The position numbers and the translations under genes were made by a program. A stretch of DNA of 64,000 nt from Yoonia sp035117555 (GTDB taxonomy: Bacteria; Pseudomonadota; Alphaproteobacteria; Rhodobacterales; Rhodobacteraceae), in assembly GCF_035117555.1 (NCBI RefSeq), contig NZ_JAYKPK010000006.1:1-64000 (forward strand). Direction: 5' to 3'. Below the pieces are notes generated by a model. It ran no database searches and was not told the origin of the DNA. It was given only the letters and a program-made list of their open reading frames with translations. This document shows, in pieces, positions 25,820 through 33,829 of the stretch; position 1 is the first letter of the stretch, and each line of letters starts with the position of its first letter.

Positions 25820-26175
25820 GTTGTTATTCCTTTGGCAAGCCACAGGCCCAATCCGCAGGCCGCAATTGATAAGATCACCGAAGCCAGCACATAAAGGCCC
25901 GCTGCGGTGATGCGCCCAGTCTCGACCAAGCGGATGGTGTCGAGCGAGAAGGCTGAAAATGTTGTAAAACCACCCAGAAGGCCGGTCATCACGAAGGGCA
26001 GCCAATGCTGCAACCCGCGCGCGGCAAGCAGCACCCAGACCAGCCCTATGGCAAATGACCCCAATACGTTGATCACCAAGGTGCCCACCGGAAAGCCCAA
26101 GGCGCTGCCCAGAAGATAGCGCAGCACAGAGCCGAAAGCGCCCCCAAGTGCGACAGAGATCACAGGTGTCATCAT
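25816..26175 (-). CDS. crcB: Fluoride ion channel CrcB/Fluc
   Basis: 119 residues, four membrane helices. The Fluc signature is clear: GGAFGSVLRYLLG, GTLVINVLGSFAIG (pore Asn) and GLLGGFTTFSAFS (the Phe box and central sodium site). The dimeric channel exports fluoride. ATG 26175 follows AAGGCAAAGCC; a second ATG comes at once after it. It overlaps the pseudouridine synthase by 4 bp. No fluoride riboswitch was recognised upstream. Confidence 0.92.
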   Translation of the reverse strand: MMTPVISVALGGAFGSVLRYLLGSALGFPVGTLVINVLGSFAIGLVWVLLAARGLQHWLPFVMTGLLGGFTTFSAFSLDTIRLVETGRITAAGLYVLASVILSIAACGLGLWLAKGITT

Positions 26176-26206
26176 GGCTTTGCCTTGGCCTTTTGGCGCG
26201 GGGATG

Positions 26207-27517
26207 TCAATTCTTGCCCCGCTTGGCGCGCAATCCGGCAAAGAAATCGACACGTTTCTTGAGTTCACGTTCAAAGCCGCGATCCACCGGCAGATAGTAA
26301 ATACCACGTTTCATGGTTTCGGGGAAATAATTCTGGCCGCTGAATCCATCCTCGGCATCATGGTCATAGGCATAGCCCGCGCCGAACCCCTGTTCTTTCA
26401 TCAGCTTGGTGGGCGCGTTCAAGATATGGGATGGTGGCGGTTCCGACCCGGTCTGTTTGGCCGCGGCGACTGCCGCCTTGTAGGCGACATAGGCGGCGTT
26501 GGATTTGGGCGCGAGCGCGAGATAGGTCACCGCCTGCGCCAGCGCCAATTCCCCCTCGGGCGATCCCAGCCGTTCATAGGTCTCCCACGATTGCAGACAG
26601 ACTGCCTGCGCCTGCGGATCGGCCAGCCCGATATCCTCTACCGCCATCCGCGTGATCCGGCGGGCAAGGTAGCGCGGGTCTTCGCCCCCCGCCAGCATCC
26701 GCGCGAACCAGTAAAGGGCGGCATCCGGGTCCGACCCGCGCACGGATTTATGCAGGGCAGAGATCAGGTTGTAATGTTCATCACCCGATTTGTCGTATTT
26801 CACCGCGCGTTTCATCAGACGTTTGGTCAGATCATCGCGGGTCAGTTTGGCATCGGTTTTCCATGCCGTGACCTGTTCGATCAGGTTCAACAGCGCACGA
26901 CCATCACCATCGGCCATGTCCAGCAAGGCCTCGCGCGCGTTGCCGTCAAGCGGCAAGGCCCGGCCTAGTTCCTGTTCCGCCCGTTGCGCCAGTAGTTCGA
27001 GGTCGGTCAGCGTCAGGCGTGTCAGGATGAACACCTGTGACCGGCTGAGCAAAGCGGCGTTCAATTCAAAACTGGGGTTCTCCGTCGTGGCCCCGACCAA
27101 CAGGATCGTGCCATCCTCCATATAGGGCAGAAAGCCGTCCTGCTGCGCCTTGTTGAAGCGGTGGATTTCATCGACGAACAACAGCGTGCCTTTGCCGTTC
27201 TGGCGACGCATCTTCGCGGCCTCAAAAACCTTGCGCAATTCCGGCACGCCGGTGAAGATCGCAGATATCTGGACGAAATGCAGATCGGTTTCATCGGCGA
27301 GCAGGCGCGCGATGGTTGTCTTGCCGACACCGGGCGGACCCCAGAAGATCAGCGATGACAATGACCCCGACGCCAGCATCGTGCCAAGCGGCGCATCCGG
27401 GCCAAGCACCTGTTGCTGGCCGATCACCTCTGACAGCCGCTTTGGCCGCAAACGATCCGCCAGCGGGCGCGGGCCTGCGGGGGTCTTGTCGGGGGCGCTG
27501 TCGAACAGGTCAGGCAT
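26207..27517 (-). CDS. rarA: Replication-associated recombination ATPase RarA/MgsA
   Basis: 436 residues. AAA+ ATPase with Walker A GPPGVGKTTIA, Walker B FVDEIHRFNKAQQD, sensor 1 GATTENPSFELN, and the C-terminal MgsA tetramerisation region (DDDAEDGFSGQNYFP-like). It acts at stalled replication forks. It lies 84 bp after rplQ, behind a terminator, and 31 bp before crcB. Confidence 0.94.
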   Translation of the reverse strand: MPDLFDSAPDKTPAGPRPLADRLRPKRLSEVIGQQQVLGPDAPLGTMLASGSLSSLIFWGPPGVGKTTIARLLADETDLHFVQISAIFTGVPELRKVFEAAKMRRQNGKGTLLFVDEIHRFNKAQQDGFLPYMEDGTILLVGATTENPSFELNAALLSRSQVFILTRLTLTDLELLAQRAEQELGRALPLDGNAREALLDMADGDGRALLNLIEQVTAWKTDAKLTRDDLTKRLMKRAVKYDKSGDEHYNLISALHKSVRGSDPDAALYWFARMLAGGEDPRYLARRITRMAVEDIGLADPQAQAVCLQSWETYERLGSPEGELALAQAVTYLALAPKSNAAYVAYKAAVAAAKQTGSEPPPSHILNAPTKLMKEQGFGAGYAYDHDAEDGFSGQNYFPETMKRGIYYLPVDRGFERELKKRVDFFAGLRAKRGKN

Positions 27518-27548
27518 GGCGTGATGATAGGCTTTCCATGAAAAAGCG

Positions 27549-27575
27549 AAAGCCCCGCCAATCTGGCAGGGCTTT
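27549..27575 (-). terminator. Terminator after rplQ
   Basis: On the minus strand a stem of 12 positions with one mismatch (AAAGCCC...TGGC / GCCA...GGGCTTT) and a 3-nt loop is followed by TTCGCTTTTT. It ends the alpha ribosomal unit ahead of rarA. Confidence 0.75.
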
Positions 27576-27601
27576 GCAAAAATCAGTGCGTGGCGGGGAA
27601 A

Positions 27602-28021
27602 TTAATCCTCCATCGCCTCGAACTCGGCCAGACGGGCCTTGTCAGCCGCACCCTTGGCATTCACGTCGCGGTCCACGAATTCGATGATCGCCATCGGTGC
27701 CATGTCGCCATAACGGAAACCGGCTTTCATGATGCGGACATAACCGCCCTGACGTTCGGCGTAGCGTGGGCCGATGATTTCAAACAGCTTGGCTGTGTGA
27801 ATGTCTTGCTTAAGCTGGGCATCGGCCTGACGGCGGGCGTGCAGATCGCCGCGCTTGCCCAACGTGACCAGCTTTTCAACGATGCGGCGCAGTTCTTTGG
27901 CCTTGGGCAGCGTTGTTTTGATCTGTTCGTGTTCGATCAGGGCCCCTGCCATGTTGGCAAACATCGCTTTGCGATGTTCATGGGTCCGGTTCAGTTTGCG
28001 GTAACCGCTTGCGTGACGCAT
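27602..28021 (-). CDS. rplQ: 50S ribosomal protein L17
   Basis: 139 residues. Bacterial L17 core is present (RHASGYRKLNRTHEHRKAMF, LPKAKELRRIVEKLVTLGKR), with the C-terminal extension common in alphaproteobacteria. It lies at the polypeptide exit of the 50S subunit. It is the last gene of the rpsM-rpsK-rpoA-rplQ unit, 157 bp after rpoA. Confidence 0.97.
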   Translation of the reverse strand: MRHASGYRKLNRTHEHRKAMFANMAGALIEHEQIKTTLPKAKELRRIVEKLVTLGKRGDLHARRQADAQLKQDIHTAKLFEIIGPRYAERQGGYVRIMKAGFRYGDMAPMAIIEFVDRDVNAKGAADKARLAEFEAMED

Positions 28022-28106
28022 TTGAAGTCTCCTAAAGGTTTATACTTTGTCCAACGGTCTGATGCGTGCCAGCCGTATTATTGGGGCAGGATTGCCCAGG
28101 GTCTTC

Positions 28107-28158
28107 CCCACCGAGGTGGGCATTTCGGGGTGACGCAGCCCCGGACTTGCTCCGGGGC
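28107..28158. repeat. Two adjacent hairpins in the rpoA-rplQ spacer
   Basis: A short stem CCCAC/GTGGG (28107-28120) is followed by an 8-bp perfect stem GCCCCGGA/TCCGGGGC with loop CTTGC (28138-28158). The second resembles the CCCCGGA-loop-TCCGGGG palindromes dispersed in many alphaproteobacterial genomes (from memory), and may modulate rplQ relative to rpoA. Confidence 0.5.
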
Positions 28159-28178
28159 CTCGTCATTTTGCGGATCAA

Positions 28179-29195
28179 TTAAAACTGATCTTCGAATTTC
28201 TTGGCCAGATCTTCGATATTGTCCGGCGGCCAATCCTCGACATCCATGCCGAGGTGCAGACCCATGCCTGACAACACTTCCTTGATCTCGTTCAAGGATT
28301 TGCGGCCAAAGTTCGGGGTGCGCAGCATTTCTGCTTCGGTTTTCTGGATCAGATCGCCGATATAAACAATGTTGTCGTTCTTGAGGCAATTTGCCGAACG
28401 GACCGACAGTTCCAGCTCGTCCACTTTCTTGAGCAGCAGTGGGTTGAATTCCAGCCCGTCATCGTCCGCACCAGCCGAAGCTGATTCAGGCTCATCAAAG
28501 TTCACGAAGATCGACAGCTGGTCCTGCAAAATACGCGCGGCATAGGCCACAGCATCATCAGGCGACAGCGAACCATCGGTTTCGACCTTCATCGTCAGCT
28601 TGTCGTAATCCAGCACCTGACCTTCGCGGGTCGGCTGCACGTCATAAGACACTTTTTTCACTGGCGAATAGATCGCGTCGATGGCGATCATGCCGATGGG
28701 CGCATCTTCTGGCTTGTTCTTGTCAGCGGCGACGTAGCCTTTGCCCGTGTTGACTGTCAGTTCCATGTACAGATCGGCACCATCATCAAGGTGGCAGATC
28801 ACATGGTCCTTGTTCAAAATCTCGATGCCGGCGGTTTCCGAAATATCGGCAGCCGTCACGACGCCCGGGCCTTTGGCCTGAACGGAGAGACGCTTTGGCC
28901 CTTCGACTTCCATACGGATGGCGACGCCTTTGAGGTTCAGCACGATGTCGGTGACGTCTTCACGCACACCCGACACGGATGAAAATTCATGCAGCACATT
29001 GTCGATCTGCACAGCGGTGATCGCGGCACCTTGCAGCGACGACATCAGAATGCGGCGCAGAGCATTGCCCAAAGTCAGGCCAAAGCCACGCTCCAGCGGT
29101 TCTGCGACGACTGTTGCTTGACGCATCGGGTCATTGCCCGGCTTGACGTCCAGCTGTGTCGGCTTGATCAACTCAGCCCAGTTTTTGTGGATCAT
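28179..29195 (-). CDS. rpoA: DNA-directed RNA polymerase subunit alpha
   Basis: 338 residues. The N-terminal assembly domain has NALRRILMSSLQGAAITAVQI. The C-terminal domain, which contacts UP elements and activators, has LELSVRSANCLKNDNIVYIG and the RTPNFGRKSLNEIKEVL helix. Start is ATG 29195 (MIHKNWAEL) with GGAGGG upstream; the four extra residues of the longer frame are not used. It sits between rpsK (114 bp) and rplQ. Confidence 0.97.
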   Translation of the reverse strand: MIHKNWAELIKPTQLDVKPGNDPMRQATVVAEPLERGFGLTLGNALRRILMSSLQGAAITAVQIDNVLHEFSSVSGVREDVTDIVLNLKGVAIRMEVEGPKRLSVQAKGPGVVTAADISETAGIEILNKDHVICHLDDGADLYMELTVNTGKGYVAADKNKPEDAPIGMIAIDAIYSPVKKVSYDVQPTREGQVLDYDKLTMKVETDGSLSPDDAVAYAARILQDQLSIFVNFDEPESASAGADDDGLEFNPLLLKKVDELELSVRSANCLKNDNIVYIGDLIQKTEAEMLRTPNFGRKSLNEIKEVLSGMGLHLGMDVEDWPPDNIEDLAKKFEDQF

Positions 29196-29309
29196 ATGTC
29201 CCTCCATCCTTGTTTGCCTTCATGTCCAAAAAGGCAAACGCCCGAGGTTTCAAAATAACGGATTGGGGCCGCGCAAAAACATGCACGACCCCAGCGCGTT
29301 TCGTGTGGT

Positions 29310-29699
29310 TTAGACGCGGCGGCGTTTTGGCGGACGGCAGCCGTTATGCGCCATCGGGGTCACGTCACGGATCGATGTGATGTTGAACCCGGCAGCAGCC
29401 AGCGCGCGCAATGCGGATTCACGGCCGGAACCGGGACCCTGCACTTCGACTTCCAGCGTTTTAACGCCGTGGTCCTGTGCTTTCTTGCCTGCATCTTCCG
29501 CAGCCATCTGGGCTGCGTAAGGTGTCGATTTCCGCGACCCTTTGAAACCCATCGTGCCAGCGGACGACCATGCGATCGCATTGCCCTGCACGTCAGAAAT
29601 CAGGATCTTGGTGTTGTTGAACGAAGAATTCACATGAGCAACGCCAGCGGCGATGTTCTTGGAGACCTTCTTTTTGGTGCGTTTTGTATCGCGTGCCAT
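29310..29699 (-). CDS. rpsK: 30S ribosomal protein S11
   Basis: 129 residues. S11 hallmarks NSSFNNTKILISDVQGNAIAWSS and the C-terminal TPMAHNGCRPPKRRRV are present. It forms part of the 30S platform. It lies 13 bp after rpsM. Confidence 0.97.
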   Translation of the reverse strand: MARDTKRTKKKVSKNIAAGVAHVNSSFNNTKILISDVQGNAIAWSSAGTMGFKGSRKSTPYAAQMAAEDAGKKAQDHGVKTLEVEVQGPGSGRESALRALAAAGFNITSIRDVTPMAHNGCRPPKRRRV

Positions 29700-29712
29700 C
29701 TGTCAGGTCCCC

Positions 29713-30081
29713 TTACTTCTTCTTACCAGCAATGGCCTTTGCAGGACCCTTGCGTGTGCGAGCGTTGGTGTGGGTCCGCTGACCGCGCACCGGCAGGTTG
29801 CGACGGTGGCGCAGACCACGGTAGCAGCCAAGGTCCATCAGGCGCTTGATGTTCATCTGTGTCTCACGACGCAGGTCACCTTCGACGGTCAGGTTGGCGT
29901 CGATGAATTCGCGGATTGTCAGGATTTCTGCATCCGACAGATCGTTCACGCGACGGGCGCGGTCGATATTCGTTGCTTCGCAGATTTGTTCGGCAATGGC
30001 TGGGCCAATACCAGTGATATAAGTCAAGGCGATCGGTACCCGCTTTGCAGTCGGGATGTTTACGCCGGCAATACGTGCCAC
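29713..30081 (-). CDS. rpsM: 30S ribosomal protein S13
   Basis: 122 residues, the usual length. GTG 30081 is the start (ARIAGVNIPTAKRVPIALTY), with AAGGA 9 bp before; the longer frame adds non-homologous residues. The H2TH region and basic tail (GLRHRRNLPVRGQRTHTNAR) are present. It forms intersubunit contacts in the 30S head. It is the first gene after the adk gap, where a sigma70 promoter is found. Confidence 0.96.
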   Translation of the reverse strand: MARIAGVNIPTAKRVPIALTYITGIGPAIAEQICEATNIDRARRVNDLSDAEILTIREFIDANLTVEGDLRRETQMNIKRLMDLGCYRGLRHRRNLPVRGQRTHTNARTRKGPAKAIAGKKK

Positions 30082-30238
30082 GTGTGCAGTTCCTTTTCGT
30101 TGCGGGTCCGTGATGCCAGACCCTTTTTTCACAACGGAAGCCCGGACCAAAAGGCGCCGGGCTGCGTCATATCAGGTGTTTCGCGATATCAGGGGGGCGA
30201 CCCCAAACACGCGCATTGATTCCCTTGCGGGATGGCGC

Positions 30239-30267
30239 TGTTTAGGGGGCAATGCAAGGAGCGTCAA
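30239..30267 (-). promoter_or_regulatory. Sigma70-type promoter for rpsM-rpsK-rpoA-rplQ
   Basis: On the minus strand TTGACG (30267-30262), a 17-bp spacer and TAAACA (30244-30239) lie in the adk-rpsM gap, about 158 bp upstream of the rpsM start. It allows the alpha unit to be transcribed independently of secY-adk. Confidence 0.6.
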
Positions 30268-30281
30268 GAGCCAGCGGCGGC

Positions 30282-30860
30282 TTAAGCTATCGCATCCGCA
30301 ATGCTTTGCGCAACATCGTCCATACTGGCCAGACCATCCACCGTTTTCAGATCACCCTTGGCGTAATAATACCCGACCAAAGGGCTGGTCTGCTTGTAAT
30401 AGGCCAGAAGGCGGGTCTTGAGGCTTTCCACGTTGTCGTCGGCACGTGCCTGTCCGCCAGCCGCAACAGATTCCGCCGCACGCCCGAGAACACGTTCGAT
30501 GAGCACCTCATCATTGACCTGCAATTCGATCACATGATCAAGCGTTGCGCCAATTTCTGTCAGCAGATCGCCCAAAGCATCTGCCTGCGCCAACGTGCGG
30601 GGGAAGCCATCAAAAATGAACCCGCCATGTTCGCCACCGGCAAGAAGTTGTTCGCGGATCAGGCCGATGACAATCGCATCTGTAACCAGTTCACCCCGAT
30701 CCATAACCTCGGCAACTTTGCGCCCCATCTCTGTGCCGCTGGTGCGTGCGGCGCGCAGCATGTCGCCGGTGCTCAGCTGCACCATGTTGCGTTCGTCCAC
30801 CAACCGGCGGGCCTGTGTCCCTTTGCCCGCGCCGGGTGGTCCCAAAAGTATGATATTCAT
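30282..30860 (-). CDS. adk: Adenylate kinase (short-LID form)
   Basis: 192 residues. P-loop GPPGAGKGTQA, NMP-binding LSTGDMLRAA and FDGFPRTLAQAD are intact. The LID is the short type (GRAAESV instead of an inserted beta domain), so no zinc site is expected. It equilibrates AMP, ADP and ATP. It overlaps secY by 4 bp. Confidence 0.96.
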   Translation of the reverse strand: MNIILLGPPGAGKGTQARRLVDERNMVQLSTGDMLRAARTSGTEMGRKVAEVMDRGELVTDAIVIGLIREQLLAGGEHGGFIFDGFPRTLAQADALGDLLTEIGATLDHVIELQVNDEVLIERVLGRAAESVAAGGQARADDNVESLKTRLLAYYKQTSPLVGYYYAKGDLKTVDGLASMDDVAQSIADAIA

Positions 30861-32218
30861 CGACGCGACGGCCCTTTTTTCTTGGTCGTGCTGCGCTTGC
30901 CGCGCAATTGCGATTTCTCGATCAGGCCTTCATATTGATGCGCGACCAGATGCGATTGGATCTGCTGGATCGTATCCATCCCGACCGACACGATGATCAG
31001 CACCGATGTGCCGCCGAAGTAAAACGGGATCGAAAGTTCAGCGCGGATGATTTCCGGCAGCAAAGCGACCAAAGCCAGATAGCCCGAACCAAGCACCAGA
31101 ATGCGGTTCACGACGTAATCCAGATATTCCTCGGTCCGTTTGCCGGGACGGATGCCGGGGACAAAGCCATTCTGGTTTTTCAGATTCTCGGCGACGTCTT
31201 CGGTTTTGAATGCGACTTCACGGGTATAGAAATAGGTGAAGAAGACAATCATGCCACCAAAGAATATCAGATAAAGCGGCTGACCGGGGCCAAACAGCGC
31301 CAGAATGGTCGACATGACCGGCCCGCTGGACCCGCCACTGAAGGTGCTGATCGTGGTCGGCAGCAGCAACAGGGCAGAGGCAAAGATCGCGGGGATCACA
31401 CCGGCGGGGTTCACCTTGATCGGCAGGTGGCTGGATGATCCGTCATAGACCTTCATGCCGCGCTGCTGGCGGGGGTATTGGATATGGATCTTACGCAGGG
31501 ACCGTTCCATGAAGACCACGAAGGTCAGCACGACAATCACCATCAGCAATATCCCAATGATCACGAACGGGCTGATCGCACCTGACCGGCCTTGGCTAAG
31601 GAATTGTGCAAGGGCGGCGGGGATTTCCGCGATGATCCCAACAAAGATGATCAGCGAAATGCCGTTACCGATGCCGCGCGCGGTGATCTGCTCACCCAGC
31701 CACATCAGGAACATGGTGCCGCCGACGATGGTGATCACACAAGACGCACGGAAAAAGAAGCCCGGGTCAGAGGCGAGGCCACCTGCCTCAAGGCTGACCG
31801 CAAGGCCGTAAGCCTGCGCCGTCGCCAGCACCACGGTGCCATAGCGGGTATATTGGTTCAGCTTGCGGCGGCCTGCTTCTCCCTCTTTCTTGAGGTTTTT
31901 CAGCGGCTCCCACATCGACCCCAGCAACTGCATCACGATCGAGGCAGAGATATATGGCATGATTCCCAGCGTGAAGATCGCCATCCGCGACAGCGCACCA
32001 CCGGTAAACATCGACAGGATGCCACCGATCCCGGCCTGCGCATCATCCATGAATTGCTGCAAGGCGATCCCGTCGATGCCCGGCACAGGGATGAATGTCC
32101 CCAGACGGTAGATCATCAACAGGCCAATCGTGAATAGAATGCGTTGGCGAAGTTCAGTTGCTTTGCCGAAGGCGCTCCAACTGACGTTGGCTGCCATTTG
32201 CTCTGCTGCAGAAGCCAT
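30857..32218 (-). CDS. secY: Protein translocase subunit SecY
   Basis: 453 residues with ten membrane helices. Plug-helix region GGALSRMAIFTLGIMPYISA and the cytoplasmic loop residues NQNGFVPGIRPGKRTEEYLD are present. It is the channel of the Sec translocon. It lies 106 bp after rplO, with a strong hairpin in the gap, and overlaps adk by 4 bp. Confidence 0.97.
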   Translation of the reverse strand: MASAAEQMAANVSWSAFGKATELRQRILFTIGLLMIYRLGTFIPVPGIDGIALQQFMDDAQAGIGGILSMFTGGALSRMAIFTLGIMPYISASIVMQLLGSMWEPLKNLKKEGEAGRRKLNQYTRYGTVVLATAQAYGLAVSLEAGGLASDPGFFFRASCVITIVGGTMFLMWLGEQITARGIGNGISLIIFVGIIAEIPAALAQFLSQGRSGAISPFVIIGILLMVIVVLTFVVFMERSLRKIHIQYPRQQRGMKVYDGSSSHLPIKVNPAGVIPAIFASALLLLPTTISTFSGGSSGPVMSTILALFGPGQPLYLIFFGGMIVFFTYFYTREVAFKTEDVAENLKNQNGFVPGIRPGKRTEEYLDYVVNRILVLGSGYLALVALLPEIIRAELSIPFYFGGTSVLIIVSVGMDTIQQIQSHLVAHQYEGLIEKSQLRGKRSTTKKKGPSRR

Positions 32219-32237
32219 AAGGGTCTCTTTTCATGAT

Positions 32238-32273
32238 AAACGCCGCTGAACGGTTCCCCGATCAGCGGCGTTT
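32238..32273 (-). terminator. Long hairpin between rplO and secY (attenuator-like)
   Basis: A perfect 12-bp stem (AAACGCCGCTGA / TCAGCGGCGTTT) with a 12-nt loop precedes secY by 20 bp. There is no run of T after it on the minus strand, so partial attenuation or mRNA processing is more likely than full termination. Confidence 0.45.
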
Positions 32274-32324
32274 GGGAAAAACACGAGAGCACATGTAAGC
32301 GACCCGGGGGCCGCTCACAAGGCG

Positions 32325-32801
32325 TTACTCTGCCGCTGCCGGTGTTGTTGCGACGGTCAATGTGCCGCCAGCCTTGGCAACCGCATCCACCGCACCCTGC
32401 GACGCGCCGGTCACGCTGATCGTCGCCTTGGAGGTGAATTCACCTTTGGCCAGAACGCGGATACCGTCTTTCTTGCGACGCACCAGACCGGAGGCGATCA
32501 GCGCATCTTCGGTGATGTCGTTCTTGATGTCGATCTTGCCTTCGTCGATGAATTTCTGGATCAGGCCCAGATTGACGACCGAGAATGCCTTGCGGTTCGG
32601 CTTGTTGAAGCCACGCTTTGGCAGACGCTGGTAGAGCGGCATCTGGCCGCCTTCATAGCCTTTGATCGCCACGCCGGACCGCGATTTCTGACCCTTGATA
32701 CCACGGCCACCGGTTTTACCCATGCCGGAGCCTGGGCCACGACCAATGCGTTTCTTACGCTGGGTGGCGCCTGGGTTGTCGGAAAGTTCATTCAGTTTCA
32801 T
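32325..32801 (-). CDS. rplO: 50S ribosomal protein L15
   Basis: 158 residues. N-terminal MKLNELSDNPGATQRKKRIG and GSGMGKTGGRGIKGQKSRSG are diagnostic. It is an assembly protein of the 50S subunit. Upstream, where rpmD would normally abut, an 836-bp gap holds ccdAB on the other strand; a sigma70-type promoter before rplO compensates. Confidence 0.97.
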   Translation of the reverse strand: MKLNELSDNPGATQRKKRIGRGPGSGMGKTGGRGIKGQKSRSGVAIKGYEGGQMPLYQRLPKRGFNKPNRKAFSVVNLGLIQKFIDEGKIDIKNDITEDALIASGLVRRKKDGIRVLAKGEFTSKATISVTGASQGAVDAVAKAGGTLTVATTPAAAE

Positions 32802-32894
32802 GTCGCTTCTCCTTTTGCCGGAACTGGCCCCCAGCGACGGGAGCGGCCAAACACGGCGTTAAAATCGAGTCGGCCCAATGGTGCCGACTTGCGG

Positions 32895-32923
32895 CGTATA
32901 AACGCGAGGGTTCGGTTGGTCAA
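32895..32923 (-). promoter_or_regulatory. Sigma70-type promoter for rplO-secY-adk
   Basis: On the minus strand TTGACC (32923-32918), a 17-bp spacer and TATACG (32900-32895) lie 94 bp upstream of rplO, immediately after the inserted ccdAB module in the direction of transcription. Confidence 0.72.
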
Positions 32924-32963
32924 GGAAGGTTGCGGGGTTTGCGGGAGGCGTCAGCCAGCCCGC

Positions 32964-33001
32964 TTGCCTCATGCAGAATTGCGGTATATCTTGACGGTAT
33001 A
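32964..33001 (+). promoter_or_regulatory. ccdAB promoter with paired CGGTATA repeats (possible CcdA operator)
   Basis: TTGCCT (32964-32969), a 17-bp spacer and TATCTT (32987-32992) precede ccdA by about 28 bp. The heptamer CGGTATA occurs twice, at 32982-32988 and 32995-33001, 13 bp apart and overlapping the -10. CcdA-CcdB complexes autorepress by binding such sites; the operator role is inferred. Confidence 0.5.
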
Positions 33002-33020
33002 AAATGGAGCATGACCTAAT

Positions 33021-33275
33021 ATGGTAGCCGCAGCAAAGCGCAAGACCTCCCTGACACTCGACAGCGCGGCACTTGCCGCCGCGAAAGAGCTTGAGATCAA
33101 CGTTTCCGCTGTTGCCGAGACTGCGCTTATCAAAGCCGTCGCAGACGCGCGTCGCGAGAAATGGCTTGCGGACAACGCCAAGACCTTTGCAGCCCAGTCG
33201 GATTGGCACGCGCGTCATGGCCACCCGCTTGCCGATATTATGACGGCGCCGGGCGGAACATCATGGAAACCCTGA
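33021..33275 (+). CDS. ccdA: CcdA-type antitoxin
   Basis: 84 residues. The N-terminal ribbon-helix-helix part (KRKTSLTLDSAALAAAKELE then INVSAVAE) binds DNA. The C-terminal part with ARREKWLADNAKTFAAQSDW corresponds to the toxin-neutralising tail of CcdA, in which R-x-x-KW-x-x-N is typical. It overlaps ccdB by 13 bp, so synthesis of the pair is coupled. It lies antisense within the spc ribosomal cluster between rplO and rpmD. Confidence 0.88.
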   Translation: MVAAAKRKTSLTLDSAALAAAKELEINVSAVAETALIKAVADARREKWLADNAKTFAAQSDWHARHGHPLADIMTAPGGTSWKP

Positions 33276-33553
33276 GGCGTTTTGATGTTGCGCAGTATAA
33301 TGGTGTTTTCATGGTCGTCGTCGAAAGCGACCTGCTGCCGCCTGATACATCTATTGTCGTCATTCCCCTGCTCGCAAACTATCCGGCAGTGCAGCACCTG
33401 AACCCCGAATTTCAGCACAACGGCAAGCGGCTGATCCTGGCGACACGGTTGATTGCGTCTGTGCGACGATCCAGCCTGACCCGCAGCGGCAGTATGGGCG
33501 ACCAAGGCGACCTCATCACCCGCGCAGTCGACGTCCTGATGGCTGGCATTTAG
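33263..33553 (+). CDS. ccdB: CcdB-type toxin
   Basis: 96 residues from ATG 33263. The CcdB pattern is present: VVVESDLLPPDTSIVVIPLL near the N-terminus, HLNPEF in the middle and DLITRAVDVLMAGI at the end. Classical CcdB poisons DNA gyrase through its last residues Trp-Gly-Ile; here they read Ala-Gly-Ile, so the gyrase contact may differ. A bidirectional terminator follows at once, and then a REP-like palindrome. Confidence 0.87.
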   Translation: METLRRFDVAQYNGVFMVVVESDLLPPDTSIVVIPLLANYPAVQHLNPEFQHNGKRLILATRLIASVRRSSLTRSGSMGDQGDLITRAVDVLMAGI

Positions 33554-33567
33554 CGATATCACAAACA

Positions 33568-33599
33568 AAAAACGCCCCCGGTTTCCCGGAGGCGTTTCT
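33568..33599. terminator. Bidirectional terminator between ccdB and rpmD
   Basis: The stem pairs AACGCC...CCG (33571-33580) with CGG...GGCGTT (33587-33596), one mismatch. On the minus strand it is followed by TTTTTTGTTTG, giving a strong end after rpmD; on the plus strand it follows ccdB. Confidence 0.85.
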
Positions 33600-33605
33600 C
33601 ATTCC

Positions 33606-33631
33606 GTAGGGTGGATCGTGATCCACCCTAC
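33606..33631. repeat. REP-like palindrome, GTAG type
   Basis: Perfect 12-bp arms GTAGGGTGGATC and GATCCACCCTAC around a 2-nt centre, between the terminator and rpmD. Confidence 0.7.
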
Positions 33632-33637
33632 AAAAAC

Positions 33638-33826
33638 TTACCCGCGCTCTTCGATGATCTCGACGAGGTGTGGGATGCTGTTGACCATGCCGCGCACGGA
33701 AGGTGTGTCTTCCAGCTCGCGGGTGCGGTTCATTTTATTCAGGCCCAGACCGATCAGCGTGGCACGCTGATTTTCGGGGCGACGGATCGGGGAACCGATC
33801 TGTTTCACAACGATAGTTTTTGCCAT
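33638..33826 (-). CDS. rpmD: 50S ribosomal protein L30
   Basis: 62 residues: KTIVVKQIGSPIRRPENQRA, then LIGLGLNKMNRTRELEDTPS, the L30 fold. It lies 3 bp after rpsE. Transcription from upstream very probably ends just after it at the strong terminator, unlike the usual rpmD-rplO continuity. Confidence 0.96.
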   Translation of the reverse strand: MAKTIVVKQIGSPIRRPENQRATLIGLGLNKMNRTRELEDTPSVRGMVNSIPHLVEIIEERG

Positions 33827-33829
33827 GGT

